The translations under genes were made by a program, and so were the position numbers. A stretch of DNA of 64,000 nucleotides from Petrolisthes cinctipes (taxonomy: Eukaryota > Arthropoda > Malacostraca > Decapoda > Porcellanidae). The stretch is taken from assembly GCA_033782935.1 (NCBI GenBank), contig JAWQEG010000522.1, positions 992,001-1,056,000 of the forward strand, in the 5' to 3' direction. Below are positions 9,891 to 23,230 of this stretch, piece by piece (position 1 is the first letter of the stretch; each line of letters begins with the position of its first letter). Under the pieces are notes generated by a model. That model saw only the letters and a program-made list of their open reading frames with translations, had not been told where the DNA came from and ran no database searches.

Positions 9891-12800
9891 ATATCTACTT
9901 TTGGGCACCTAAAATATCGATTTGGAGCATGTTTTGGGTCTGTATCTTGAAAACATTCTAACTAGGAGTAGGGATGTACAGATCGCTTCTAGGACCCAAA
10001 AATATCAAATTTTCGGGTGTTTGGAGCCTGAATTTGAGATATAATCGGGTACAGATGATGCATGCACATATCGACTTTGGACACTTAAAATATCGATTTT
10101 TAGCATGTTTTGAGCCTCTATTTTTTAAAAATTCTAGCACTGAGTAGGCATGTACAGATCGCTTATGATACCCAAAAATATCGAATTTTCGGGTGTTTTG
10201 AGGTTGAATTTGAGATATAAACGGGTACAGAAGATGCATGCACATATCGACTTTTGGGCACCTAAAAGATCGATTTTCAGTATGATTTGGGCCTGTATTT
10301 TGAAAATACTCTAACATGGAGTAGGCATGTACAGTTCGCTTCTGGGACCCCAAAATATCGAATTTTCGGGTGTTTGGGCCTGAATTTGAGATATCGACTT
10401 TGGGCACCTAAAATATCGATTTTTAGCATGTTTTGGGCCTATATTTTGAAAATATTCTAGCACTAAGTAGGCATGTACAGATCACTTCTGGGACCCCAAA
10501 ATATCGAATTTTGGGGTGTTTTGAGCCTGAATTTGAGATATAAACGGGTACAGATGATACATGCACATATCGACTTTGGACACTTAAAATATCGATTTTT
10601 AGCATGTTTTGAGCCTATATTTTGAAAACATTCTAGCACTGAGTAGGCATGTACAGATCGCTTCTGGGACCCCAAAATATCGAATTTTCGGGTGTTTTGA
10701 GGATGAATTTGGGATATAAACGGGTACAGAAGATGGATGCTCATGTTGACTTTGGGCACCTAAAATATCGATTTTCAGCATGTATTGGGCCTGTATTTTG
10801 AAAATACTCTAACACGGAGTAGGCATGTACAGATCGCTTCTGGGACCCCAAAATATCGAATTCTCGGGTGTTTTGAGGTTGAATTTGAGATATAAACGGG
10901 TAAAGAAGATGCATGCACATATCGACTTTTGGGCACCAAAAAGATCGATTTTCAGTATGTTTTGGGCCTGTATTTTGAAAATACTCTAACACGGAGTAGG
11001 CATGTACAGTTTGCTTCTGGGACCCCAAAATATCGAATTTTCGGGGGTTTTGCGCCTGAATTTGAGATATCGACTTTGGGCACCATAAATATCGATTTTT
11101 AGCATGTTTTGGGCCTATATTTTGAAAATATTCTAGCACTAAGTAGGCATGTACAGATCACTTCTGGGACCCCAAAATATCGAATTTTCGGGTGTTTTGA
11201 GGTTGAATTTGGGATATAAACGGATGCAGAAGATGAATACACATATTGACTTTGGTCACCTAAAATATCGATTTTCAGCTTGTTTTGGGCCTGTATTTTG
11301 AAAATACTCTGACACGGAGTAGGCAAGTACAGATTGCTTCTGGGACCCCAAAATATCGAATTTTCGGGTGTTTGAGCCTGAATTTGGGATATAAACGGGT
11401 ACAGAAGATGCATGCACATATCGACTTTTGGTCACCTAAAAGATCGATTTTCAGTATGTTTTGGGTCTTAATCTTGAAAACATTCTTACTTGGAGTAGGG
11501 ATGTACAGATCGCTTCTACGACCCAAAAATACCGAATTTTCGAGTGTTTTGAGCCTGAATTTGAGATATAAACGGGTACAGAAGATGCATGCACATATTG
11601 ACTTTGGGCACCTAAAATATCGATTTTCAGCATGTTTTGGGCCTGTATTTTGAAAATACTCTAACTTCTAACTAGGAGTAGGCATGTACATATCGCTTCT
11701 GGGACCCACAAATATCGAATTTTCGGGTGTTTTGAGCCTGAATTTGAGATATAAACGGGTACAGAAGATGCATGCACATATCGACTTTGGACACTTAAAA
11801 TATCGATTTTTAGCATGTTTTGAGCCTGTATTTTGAAAACATTCTAGCACTGACTAGACATGTACAGATCGCTTCTGGGACCCAAAAATATCGAATTTTC
11901 GGGTGTTTTGAGGTTGAATTTGGGATATAAACGGGTACAGAAGATGCATGGACATATCGACTTTTGGTCACCTAAAAGATCGATTTTCAGTATGTTTCGG
12001 GCCTGTATTTTGAAAATACTCTAACACGGAGTAGGCATGTACAGTTCGCTTCTGGGACCCCAAAATATAAAATTTTCGGGTGTTTTGGGCCTAAATTTGA
12101 GATATCGACTTTGGGCACCTAAAGTATCGATTTTTAGCATGTTTTAGGCCTATATTTTGAAAATATTCTAGCACTAAGTCGGCATGTACAGATCACTTCT
12201 GGGACCCCAAAATATCGAATTTTCGGGTGTTTTCAGCCTGAATTTGAGATATAAACGGGTACAGAAGATACATGCACATATCGACTTTTGGGCACCTAAA
12301 AGATCGATTTTCAATATGTTTTAAGCCTGTATTTTGAAAATACTCTAACACGGAGTAGGAATGTACAGTTCCCTTCTGGGATCCTAAAATATCGAATTTT
12401 CGGGTGTTTTGGGCCTGAATTTGAGATATCGATTTTGTGCACCTAAAATATCGATTTTTAGCATGTTTTGGACCTATATTTTGAAAATTTTCTAGCACTG
12501 AGTAGGCATGTACAGATTGCTTCTGGGACCCAAAAATAAAGAATTTTCGGGTGTTTTGAGCCTGAATTTGAGATATAAACGTACAGATGATGCATGCACA
12601 TATTGACTTTGGCCACCTAAAATATCGATTTTCAGCATGTTTTGGGCCTGTATTTTGAAAATACTCTAACTAGGAGTAGGCATGTACAGACCGCTTCTGG
12701 GACCCAAAAATATCGAATTTTCGGGTGTTTTGAGCCTGAATTTGAGATATAAACGGGTACAGATGATGCATGCACATTTTCCTTTGGACACTTAAAATAT

Positions 12801-15649
12801 CGATTTTTAGCATGTTTTGAGCCTATATTTAGAAATCATTCTAACACTGAGTAGGCATGTACAGATCGCTTCTAGGACCCAAAAATACCGAATTTTCGGG
12901 GTTTTGAGCCTGAATTTGAGATATAATCGGGTACAGAAGATGCATACACATATTGACTTTGTTCACCTAAAATATCGATTTTCAGCTTGTTTCGGGCCTG
13001 TATTTTGAAAATACTCTAACACGGAGTAGGCAAGTACAGATCGTTTCTGGGACCCCAAAATATCGAATTTTTGGGTGTTTTGGGCCTGAATTTGAGATAT
13101 CCACTTTGGGCACCTAGAATATCGATTTTTAGCATGTTTTGGGCCTATATTTTTAAAATATTCTAGCACTAAGTTGGCATGTACAGATTACTTCTGGGAC
13201 CCCAAAATATCGAATTTTCGGGTGTTTTGAGCCTGAATTTGAGATATAAACGGGTACAGATGATGCATGCACATATCGACTTTGGACACTTAAAATATCG
13301 ATTTTTAGCATGTTTTGAGCCTATATTTTGAAAAAATTCTAGCACTGAGTAGGCATGTACAGATCGCTTCTGGGACCCAAAAATATCGAATTTTCGGGTG
13401 TTTTGAGGTTGAATTTGGGATATAAACGGGTACAAAAGATGCATGCACATATCAACTTTTGGGAACCTAAAAGATCGATTTTCAGTATGTTTTGGGCCGA
13501 TATTTTGAAAATACTCTAACACGGAGTAGGCATGTACAGTTCGCTTCTGGGACCCTAAAATATCGAATTTTCAGGTGTTTTGGGCCTGAATTTGAGATAT
13601 CGACTTTGGGCACTTAAAATATCGATTTTTAGCATGTTTTGAGTCTATATTTTGAAAACATTCTAGCACTGAGTAGGCATGTATAGTTCGCTTCTGGGAC
13701 CCAAAAATATCGAAATTTTTGCGTGTTTTGAGGTTGAATTTGGGATATAAACGGGTGCAGAAGATGCATACACATATTGACTTTCGTCACCTAAAATATC
13801 GATTTTCAGCTTGTTTTGGGCCTATATTTTGAAAATACTCTAACACGGAGTAGGCAAGTACAGAACGCTTCTAGGACCCAAAAATACCAATTTTTCGGGT
13901 GTTTGAGCCTGAATTTGAAATATAAACGGGTACAGAAGATGCATGCACATATCGACTTTGGAGACTTAAAATATCGATTTATAGCATGTTTTGAGCCTAT
14001 ATTTTGAAAACATTCTAGCACTGACTAGACATGTACAGATCGCTTCTGGGACCCAAAAATATCGAATTTTCGGGTGTTTTGAGGTTGAATTTGGGATATA
14101 ATCGGGTACAGAAGATGCATGCACATTACGACTTTTGGGCACCTAAAAGATCGATTTTCAGTATGGTTTGGGCCTGTATTTTTAAAATACTCTAACACGG
14201 AGTAGGCATGTACAGTTCGCTTCTGGGACCCCAAAATATCGAATTTTTGGGTGTTTTGGGCCTGAATTTGAGATATCGACTTTGGGCACCTAAAATATCG
14301 ATTTTCAGTATGTTTTGGGCCTGTATTTTGAAAATACTCTAACACCGAGTAGGCATGTACAGTTCGCTTCTGGGACCCCCAAATATCGAATTTTCGAGTG
14401 TTTTCTTCCTAAATTTGAGATATCGACTTTGGTCACCTAAAATATCGATTTTCAGCATGCTTTGGGCCTGTATTTTGAAAATACTCTAACACGGAGTAGG
14501 CAAGTACAGATCGCTTGTGGGACCCCAAAATATCGAATTTTCGGGTGTTTTGAGCCTGAATTTGAGATATAAACGGGTACTGAAGATGCATCCACATATG
14601 GACTTTTGGGCACCCAAAATATCGATTTTGAGCATGTTTTGGGTCTGTATCTTGAAAACATTCTAACTAGGAGTGGGGATGTACAGATCGCTTCTAGGAC
14701 CGAAAAATACCGAATTTTCGGGTGTTTTGAGCCTGAATTTGAGATATAAACGGGTACAGAAGATGCATGCACATATTGACTTTGGACACCTAAAATATCG
14801 GTTTTCAGCATGTTTTGTGCCTGTATTTTGAAAATACTCTAACTAGGAGTAGGCATGTACAGATCGCTTCTGAGACCCAAAAATATCGAATTTTCGGGTG
14901 TTTTGAGCCTGAATTTGAGATATAAACAGGTACAGAAGATGCATGCATATATCAACTTTGGGCACTTAAAATATCGATTTTCAGCATGTTTTGGGCCTGC
15001 ATCTGAGTAGGCATGTACAGATCGCTTCTGGAACCCAAAATTATCGAATTTTCGAGTGTTTTGAGGTTGAATTTGAGATATAAACGAGTGCAGAAGATGC
15101 ATACACATGTTGAATTTGGGCACTTAAAATATCGATTTTCAGCATGTTTTGGGCGTGCATCAGAGTAGGCATGTACAGATCGCTTCTGGGACCCAAAAAT
15201 ATCGAATTTTCAGATCTTTTGAGGTTGAATTTGGGATATAAAAGGGTACAGAAGATGCATGCACATATCGACTTTTGGGCACCTAAAAGATCGATTTTCA
15301 GTATGTTTTGGGCCTGTATATTGAAAATACTCTAGCACGGAGTAGGCATGTACAGATCGCATCTGGGACCCCAAAATATCGAATTTTTGGGTGTTTTGGA
15401 CCTGAATTTGAGATATCGACTTTGGGCACCTAAAATATCGATTTTTAGCATGTTTTGGGCCTATATTTTGAAAATATTCTAGCACTAAGTAGGCATGTAC
15501 AAATCAATTCTGGGACCCCAAAATATCGAATTTTCGGGTGTTTTGAGGTTGAATTTGGGATATAAACGGGTACAGAAGATGCATGTACATATCGACTTTT
15601 AGGCACCTAACAGATCGATTTTCAGTATGTTTTGGGCCTGTATATTGAA
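9891..15649 (+). repeat. Mosaic satellite, no long exact HOR copy recognised
   Basis: All monomers are present in the same orientation, but I could not follow a constant offset to another block for more than about a kilobase. The 147-bp form recurs (half A near 10,360, 11,030, 12,060, 12,370, 13,050, 13,560, 14,240, 14,370, 15,370). Hybrids occur, such as an epsilon-start/alpha-end half B near 11,455. A small tandem duplication (TCTAACTTCTAACTAGG) lies near 11,661-11,677, and short deletions occur (AAACGTACAG near 12,578). Two consecutive short delta-type half Bs occur near 14,990 and 15,150. This reads as an older, less homogenised part of the array. Confidence 0.7.
10793..10807. other. Dyad in half B, GTATTTT-G-AAAATAC (example)
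   Basis: Seven-base inverted arms flank a single G in half B. In the zeta/kappa-type subfamilies the outer pair changes on both sides together to give ATATTTTGAAAATAT (example 11117-11131), so symmetry is kept. Other subfamilies (ATATTTTGAAAAAAT, GTATCTTGAAAACAT, GTATATTGAAAATAC) have lost it. A role in cruciform formation or protein binding is possible but not shown. Confidence 0.6.
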
Positions 15650-18290
15650 AATACTCTAGCACGGAGTAGGCATGTACAGATCGCATCTTGGACCCCAAAA
15701 TATCGAATTTTTGGGTGTTTTGGACCTGAATTTGAGATATCGACTTAGGGCACCTAAAATATCGATTTTAGCATGTTTTGGGCCTATATTTTGAAAATAT
15801 TCTAGCACTAAGTAGGCATGTACAAATCAATTCTGGGACCCCAAAATATCGAATTTTCGGGTGTTTTGAGCCTGGATTTGAGATATAAACGGGTACCTAT
15901 GATGCATGCACATATCGACTTTGGACAATTAAAATATCGATTTTTAGCATGTTTTGAGCCTATATTTTGAAACAATTCGAGCACTGAGTAGGCATGTACA
16001 GATCGCTTCTGGGACCCAAAAATATCGAATTTTCGGGTGTTTTGATGTTGAATTTGGGATATACACGGGTACAGAAGATGCATGCTCATATCGACTTTTG
16101 GGCACCTAAGAGATCGATTTTCAGTATGTTTTGGGCCTGTATATTGAAAATACTCTAACACGGAGTAGGCATGGACAGATCGCTTCTGGGACCCCAAAAT
16201 ATCGAATTTTTGGTTGTTTTGGACCTGAATTTGAGATATCGACTTTGGGCACCTAAAATATCGATTTTTAGCATGTTTTGGGCCTATAGTTTTAAAATAT
16301 TCTAGCACTAAGTACAGATCACTTCTGGAACCCCAAAATGTCGAATTTTCGGGTGTTTTGAGCCTGAATTTGAGATATAAACGGGTACAGAAGATGCATG
16401 CACATATCAATTTTTCGGCACCTAAAATATCGATTTTTAGCATGTTTTGAGCCTATATTTAGAAAAAATTCTAGCACTGAGTAGGCATGTACAGATCGCT
16501 TCTGGGACCCAAAAATATCGAATTTTCAGATCTTTTGATGTTGAATTTGGGATATAAAAGGGTACAGAAGATGCATGCACATATCGACTTTTGGGCACCT
16601 AAAAGATCGATTTTCAGTATGTTTTGGGCCTGTATATTGAAAATACTCTAACACGGAGTAGGCATGTACAGATCGCTTCTGGGACCCCAAAATATCGAAT
16701 TTTTGGGTGTTTTGGACCTGAATATGAGATATCGACTTTGGGCACCTAAAATATCGTTTTTTAGCATGTTTTGGGCCTATATTTTGAAAATATTCTAGCA
16801 CTGAGTAGGCATGTACAGATCGCTTCTGGGACCCCAAAATATCGAAATTTCTGGTGTTTTGAGCCTGAATTTGAGATATAAACGGGTACAGAAGATGCAT
16901 GCACATATCGACTTTGGACACTTAAAATATCGATTTTTAGCATGTTTTGAGCCTATATTTTGAAAACATTCTAGCACTGACTAGACATTTACAGATCGCT
17001 TCTGGGACCCAAAATTATCGAATTTTCGTTTGTTTTAAGTTTGAATTTGAGATATAAACGAGTGCAGAAGATGCATACTAATGTTGACTTTGGGCACCTA
17101 AAATATCGATTTTCAGCATGTTTTGAGCCTGCATCTGAGTAGGCATGTACAGATCGCTTCTGAGACCCCAAGATATTGAATTTTCGGATGTTTGGAGCCT
17201 GAATTTTAGATATAAACGTGTACAGAAGATGCATGCACATATCGACTTATGGGCACTTAAAAGATCGATTTTCAGTATGTTTTGGGCCTGTATTTTGAAA
17301 ATACTCTAACACGGAGTAGGCATGTACAGTTTGCTTCTGGGACCCCAAAATATCGAATTTTCGGGTGTTTTGGTCCTGAATTTGAGATATCGACTTTGGG
17401 CACCTAAAATGTCGATTTTTAGCATGTTTTGGCCCTATATTTTGAAAATATTCTAGCATTAAGTAGGCATGTACAGATCACTTCTGGGACCCCAAAATAT
17501 CGAATTTTCGGGTGTTTTGAGCCTTAATTTGAGATATAAACGGGTACAGATGATGCATGCCCATATCGACTTTGGACACTTAAATTATCGATTTTTAGCA
17601 TGTTTTGAGCCTATATTTTGAAAATATTCTAGCACTGAGTAGGCATGTACAGATCGCTTCTGGGACCCAAAAATATCGAATTTTCGGGTGTTTTGAGGTT
17701 GAATTTGGGATATAAACGGGTGCAGAAGATGCATAGACATATTGACTTTGGTCACTTAAAATATCGATTTTCAGATTGTTTTGGGCATGTATTTTGAAAA
17801 TACTCTAACACGGACTAGGCATGTACAGATCGCTTCTGGGACCCCAAAATATCGAATTTTTGGGTGTTTTGGGCCTGAATTTGAGATATCGATTTTGGGC
17901 ACCTAAAATATCGATTTTTAGCATGTTTTGGGCCTATATTTTGAAAATATTCTAGCACTGAGTAGGCATGTACTGATGGCTTCTGAGACTCCAAAAAATC
18001 GAATTTTCGAGTGTTTTGAGTTTGAATTTGAGATATAAACGGGTATAGAAGATGCATGCACATATCGACTTTGGACACTTAAAATATCGATTTTGAGCAT
18101 GTTTTGGGTCTGTATCTTGAAAACATTCTAACTAGGAGTAGGGATGTACAGATAGCTTCTAGGACCCAAAAATACCGAATTTTGGGTTGTTTTAAGCCTG
18201 AATTTGAGATATAAACGGGTACAGAAGATGCATGCACATTTCGACTTTGGACACTTAAAATATCGATTTTTAGCATGTTTTGAGCCTATA
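15650..18290 (+). repeat. About 2.7-kb HOR, copy 1
   Basis: The left part (about 15,650-16,525) matches 18,479-19,354 at offset 2,829. The right part (about 16,920-18,290) matches 19,601-20,972 at offset 2,681-2,682. Shared private features include GTACAAATCAATTCTGGG, GGTACCTATGATGC, an 8-bp deletion giving CTAAGTACAGATCAC, and GACTAGACATTTACAG. The middle (about 16,525-16,920) differs between copies, and the change of offset equals one 147-bp monomer. Confidence 0.8.
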
Positions 18291-18308
18291 TTTAAAAAAA
18301 AAACATTC
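18291..18308 (+). repeat. Local poly-A expansion in one monomer
   Basis: The usual TATTTTGAAAACATTC of half B is replaced by a T-tract followed by an A-run of about 11 bases before CATTCTAGC. It looks like replication slippage in a single monomer. The equivalent site in the partner block (about 20,972) does not show it. Confidence 0.7.
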
Positions 18309-18474
18309 TAGCACTGACTATACATGTACATATCGCTTCAGGGACCCAAAATTATCTAATTTTCGGGTGTTTTGAGGTTGAATTTGAAATATAAACGAGT
18401 GCAGAAGATGCATACAAATGTTGACTTTGGTCACCTAAAATATCGATTTTCAGCTTGTTTTGGGCATGTATTTT

Positions 18475-20972
18475 GAAAATACTCTAACACGGAGTAGGCA
18501 TGTACAGATCGCTTCTAGGACCCCAAAATATCGAATTTTTGGGTGTTTTGGACCTGAATTTGAGATATCGACTTTGGGCACCTAAAATATCGATTTTTAG
18601 CATGTTTTGGGCCTATATTTTGAGAATATTCTAACACTAAGTAGGCATGTACAAATCAATTCTGGGACCCCAAAATATCGAATTTTCGGGTGTTTTGAGC
18701 CTGGATTTGAGATATAAACGGGTACCTATGATGCATGCACATATCGACTTTGGACACTTAAAATATCGATTTTTAGCATGTTTTGGGCCTATATTTTGAA
18801 AATATTCTAGCACTGAGTAGGCATGTACAGATCGCTTCTGGGACCCAAAAATATCGAATTTTCGGGTGTTTTGAGGTTGAATTTGGGATATAAACGGGTA
18901 CAGAAGATGCATGCTCATATCGACTTTTGGGCACCTAAGAGATCGATTTTCAGTATGTTTTGGGCCTGTATATTGAAAATACTCTAACACGGAGTATGCA
19001 TGTACAGATCGCTTCTGGGACCCCAAAATATCGAATTTTTGGTTGTTTTGGACCTGAATTTGAGATATCGACTTTGGGCACCTAAAATATCGATTTTTAG
19101 CATGTTTTGGGCCTATAGTTTGAAAATATTCTAGCACTAAGTACAGATCACTTCTGGAACCCCAAAATGTCGAATTTTCGGGTGTTTTGAGCCTGAATTT
19201 GAGATATAAACGGGTACAGAAGATGCATGCACATATCGACTTTTCGGCACCTAAAATATCGATTTTTAGCATGTTTTGAGCCTATATTTAGAAAAAATTC
19301 TAGCACTGAGTAGGCATGTACAGATCGCTTCTGGGACCACAAAATATCGAATTTTCGGGTGTTTTGAGCCTGAATTTGAGATATAAACGGGTACAGAAGA
19401 TGTATGCACATATTGACTTTTTGCACCTAAAATATCGATTTTCAGCATGTTTTGGGCCTATATTTTGAAAATACTCTAACTAGGAGTAGGCATGTACAGA
19501 TCGCTTCTTGGACCCAAAAATATCGAATTTTCGGTTGTGTTGAGCCTGAATTTGAGATATAAACGGGTACAGAAGATGCATGCACATATCGACTTTGGAC
19601 ACTTAAAATGTCGATTTTTAGCATGTTTTTAGCCTATATTTTGAAAACATTCTAGCACTGACTAGACATTTACAGATCGCTTCTGGGACCCAAAATTATC
19701 GAATTTTCGGGTGTTTTGAGTTTGAATTTGAGATATAAACGAGTGCAGAAGATGCATACTCATGTTGACTTTGGGCACCTAGAATATCGATTTTCAGCAT
19801 GTTTTGAACCTGCATCTGAGTAGGCATGAACAGATCGCTTCTGAGACCCAAAGATATTGAATTTTCGGGTGTTTGGAGCCTGAATTTTAGATATAAACGT
19901 GTACAGAAGATGCATGCACATATCGACTTTTGGGCACCTAAAAGATCGATTTTCAGTATGTTTTGGGATTGTATTTTGAAAATACTCTAACACGGAGTAG
20001 GCATGTACAGTTCGCTTCTGGGACCCCAAAATATCGAATTTTCGGGTGTTTTGGTCCTGAATTTGAGATATCGACTTTGGGCACCTAAAATGTCGATTTT
20101 TAGCATGTTTTGGGCCTATATTTTGAAAATATTCTAGCATTAAGTAGGCATGTACAGATCACTTCTGGGACCCCAAAATATCGAATTTTTCGGGTTTTTT
20201 GAGCCTGAATTTGAGATATAAACGGGTACAGATGATGCATGCACATATCGACTTTGGACACTTAAATTATCGATTTTTAGCATGTTTTGAGCCTATATTT
20301 TGAAAACATTCTAGCACTGAGTAGGCATGTACAGATCGCTTATGGGACCCAAAAATATCGAATTTTCGGGTGTTTTGAGGTTGAATTTGGGATATAAACG
20401 GGTGCAGAAGATGCATAGACATATTGACTTTGGTCACCTAAAATATCAATTTTCAGCTTGTTTTGGGCATGTATTTTGAAAATACTCTAACACGGAGTAG
20501 GCATGTACAGATCGCTTCTGGGACCCCAAAATATCGAATTTTTGGGTGTTTTGGGCCTGAATTTGAGATATCGATTTTGGGCACCTAAAATATCGATTTT
20601 TAGCATGTTTTGGGCCTATATTTTAAAAATATTCTAGCACTGAGTAGGCATGTACAGATCGCTTCTGAGACCCAAAAATATCGAATTTTCGAGTGTTTTG
20701 AGCCTGAATTTGAGATATAAACGGGTAAAGAAGATGCATGCACATATCGACTTTGGACACTTAAAATATCGATTTGGAGCATGTTTTGGGTCTGTATCTT
20801 GAAAACATTCTAACTAGGAGTAGGAATGTACAGATCGCTATTAGTACCCAAAAATATCGAATTTTCGGGTGTTTTGAGCCTGAATTTGAAATATAAACGG
20901 GTACAGATGATGCATGCACATATCGACTTTGGACACTTAAAACATCGATTTTTAGCATGTTTTGAGCCTATA
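18475..20972 (+). repeat. About 2.7-kb HOR, copy 2
   Basis: This is the partner of the 15,650-18,290 block, sharing the same rare markers in the same order. It ends in an alpha-class monomer (half B near 20,765) corresponding to the one near 18,085. The two copies differ by scattered substitutions and by the non-matching interior around 19,354-19,600. Confidence 0.8.
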
Positions 20973-21262
20973 TTTTGAAAAAATTCTAGCACTGAATAGG
21001 CATGTACAGATCGCTTCTGGGACCCAAAAATATCGAATTTTCGGGTGTTTTGAGGTTGAATTTGGGATATAAACGGGTACAGATGATGCATGCACTTATC
21101 GACTTTTGGGCACCTAAAAGATCGATTTTACGTATGTTTTGGGCCTGTATTTTGAAAATACTCTAACACGGAGTAGGCATGTTCAGTTTGCTTCTGGGAC
21201 CCCAAAATATCGAATTTTCGGTTGTTTTGGGCCTGAATTTAATATATCGATTTTGGGCACCT
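20973..21262 (+). repeat. Linker monomers between HOR blocks
   Basis: This stretch holds an eta-type monomer followed by an epsilon-type monomer with the private half B start ATTTTACGTATG and a 147-bp-type short half A ending TTTAATATATCGATTTTGGG. It leads directly into the 984-bp repeat. Confidence 0.7.
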
Positions 21263-22246
21263 AAAATATCGATTTTTAGCATGTTTTGGGCCTATATTTT
21301 GAAAATATTCTAGCACTAAGTAGCCATGGGACCCCAAAATATCGAATTTTCGGGTGTTTTGAGCCTGAATTTGAGATATAAACGGGTACAGATGATGCAT
21401 GCACATATCGACTTTGGACACTTAAAATATCGATTTTTAGCATCTTTTGAGCCTATATTTTGAAAACATTCTAGCACTGAGTAGGCATGTACAGATCGCT
21501 TCTGGGACCCAAAAATATCTAATTTTCGGGTGATTTGAGCCTGAATTTGAGATATAAACGGGTACAGAAGATGCATGCACATATTGACTTTGGTCACCTA
21601 AAATATCGATTTTCAGCATGTTTTGGGCCTGTATTATGAAAATACTCTAACACGGAGTAGGCATGTACAGATCGCTTCTGGGTCCCCAAAATATCGAATT
21701 TTCGGGTTTTTTGGGCCTGAATTTGAGATATCGACGTTGGGCACCTAAAATATCGATTTTTAGCATGTTTTGGGCCTATATTTTGAAAATATTCTAGCAC
21801 TAAGTAGGCATGTACAGATCACTTCTGGGACCCCAAAATATCGAATTTTCGGGTTATTTGAGCCTGAATTTGAAATATAAACGGGTACAGATGATGCATG
21901 CACATATCGACTTTGGACACTTAAAATATCGATTTTTAGCATGTTTTGAGCCTATATTTTGAAAAAATTCTAGCACTGAGTAGGCATGTACAGATCGCTT
22001 CTGGGACCCAAAAATATCGAATTTTCGGGTGTTTTGAGGTTGAATTTGGGATATAAACGGGTACAGAAGATGCATGCACTTATCGACTTTTAGGCACCTA
22101 TAAGATCGATTTTCCGTATGTTTTGGGCCTGTATTTTGAAAATACTCTGACACGGAGTAGCCATGTACAGTTTGCTTCTGGGACCCCAAAATTTCGAATT
22201 TTCGGTTGTTTTGGGCCTGAATTTAATATATCGATTTTGGGCACCT
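21263..22246 (+). repeat. 984-bp 6-monomer HOR, copy 1
   Basis: Equivalent half-B anchors are at 21,263 and 22,247. The unit is two zeta-eta-epsilon trimers. Its first zeta monomer carries a 14-bp deletion that joins GCATG directly to GGACCCC (near 21,325). The deletion and the TATCTAATTTTCGGGTGATT variant are shared with copy 2. Confidence 0.85.
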
Positions 22247-23230
22247 AAAATATCAATTTTTAGCATGTTTTGGGCCTATATTTTGAAAATATTCTAGCAC
22301 TAAGTAGGCATGGGACCCCAAAATATCGAATTTTCGGGTGTTTTGAGCCTGAATTTGAGATATAAACGGGTACAGATGATGCATGCACATATCGACTTTG
22401 AACACTTAAAATATCGATTTTTAGCATGTTTTGAGCCTATATTTTGAAAACATTCTAGCACTGAGTAGGCATGTACAGATCGCTTCTGGGACCCAAAAAT
22501 ATCTAATTTTCGGGTGATTTGAGCCTGAATTTGAGATATAAACGGGTACAGAAGATGCATGCACATATTGACTTTGGTCACCTAAAATATCGATTTTCAG
22601 CATGTTTTGGGCCTGTATTTTGAAAATACTCTAACTAGGAGTAGGCATGTACATATCGCTTCTGGGACCCCAAAATATCTAATTTTCGGGTGTTTTGGGC
22701 CTGAATTTGAGATATCGACTTTGGGCACCTAAAATATCGATTTTTAGCATGTTTTGGGCATATATTTTGAAAATATTCTAGCACTAAGTAGGCATGTACA
22801 GATGACTTCTGGGACCCGAAAATATCGAATTTTCGTGTGTTTTGAGCCTAAATTTGAGATATAAACGGGTACAGATGATTCATTCACATATCGACTTTGT
22901 ACACTTAAAATATCGATCTTTGGCATGTTTTGAGCCTATATTTTGAAAACATTCTAGCACTGAGTAGGCATGTACAGATCGCTTCTGGGACCCAAAAATA
23001 TCGAATTTTCGGGTGTTTTGAGGTTGAATTTGGGATATAAACGGGTGAAGAAGATGCATCCACATATCGACTTTCGGGTACCTAAAAGATCAATTTTCAG
23101 TATGTTTTGGGCCTGTATTTTGAAAATACTCTAACACGGAGTAGGCATGTACAGTTCGCTGCTGGGACCCCAAAATATCGAATTTTCGGGTGTTTTGGGC
23201 CTGAATTTGAGATATTGACTTTGGGCACCT
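22247..23230 (+). repeat. 984-bp 6-monomer HOR, copy 2
   Basis: This copy repeats 21,263-22,246 with few differences, including the same 14-bp deletion (near 22,311). The next equivalent half-B anchor is at 23,231, again 984 bp on, but there the zeta monomer is not deleted, so the 14-bp deletion marks only two copies. Confidence 0.85.

Noticed and set aside
15808..16443. Minus-strand open reading frame of 211 codons, with a near copy at 18637-19272
   Set aside because: The frame is the satellite read in reverse. It covers several monomers and rotates frame with each 176-bp unit, its peptide is the same repeated motif seen everywhere, and no ribosome-binding, domain or codon-usage signal is visible.
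18291..18308. Poly-A run as a retrotransposon tail
   Set aside because: Both sides are normal satellite in phase, with no inserted body and no target-site duplication. Slippage is simpler.
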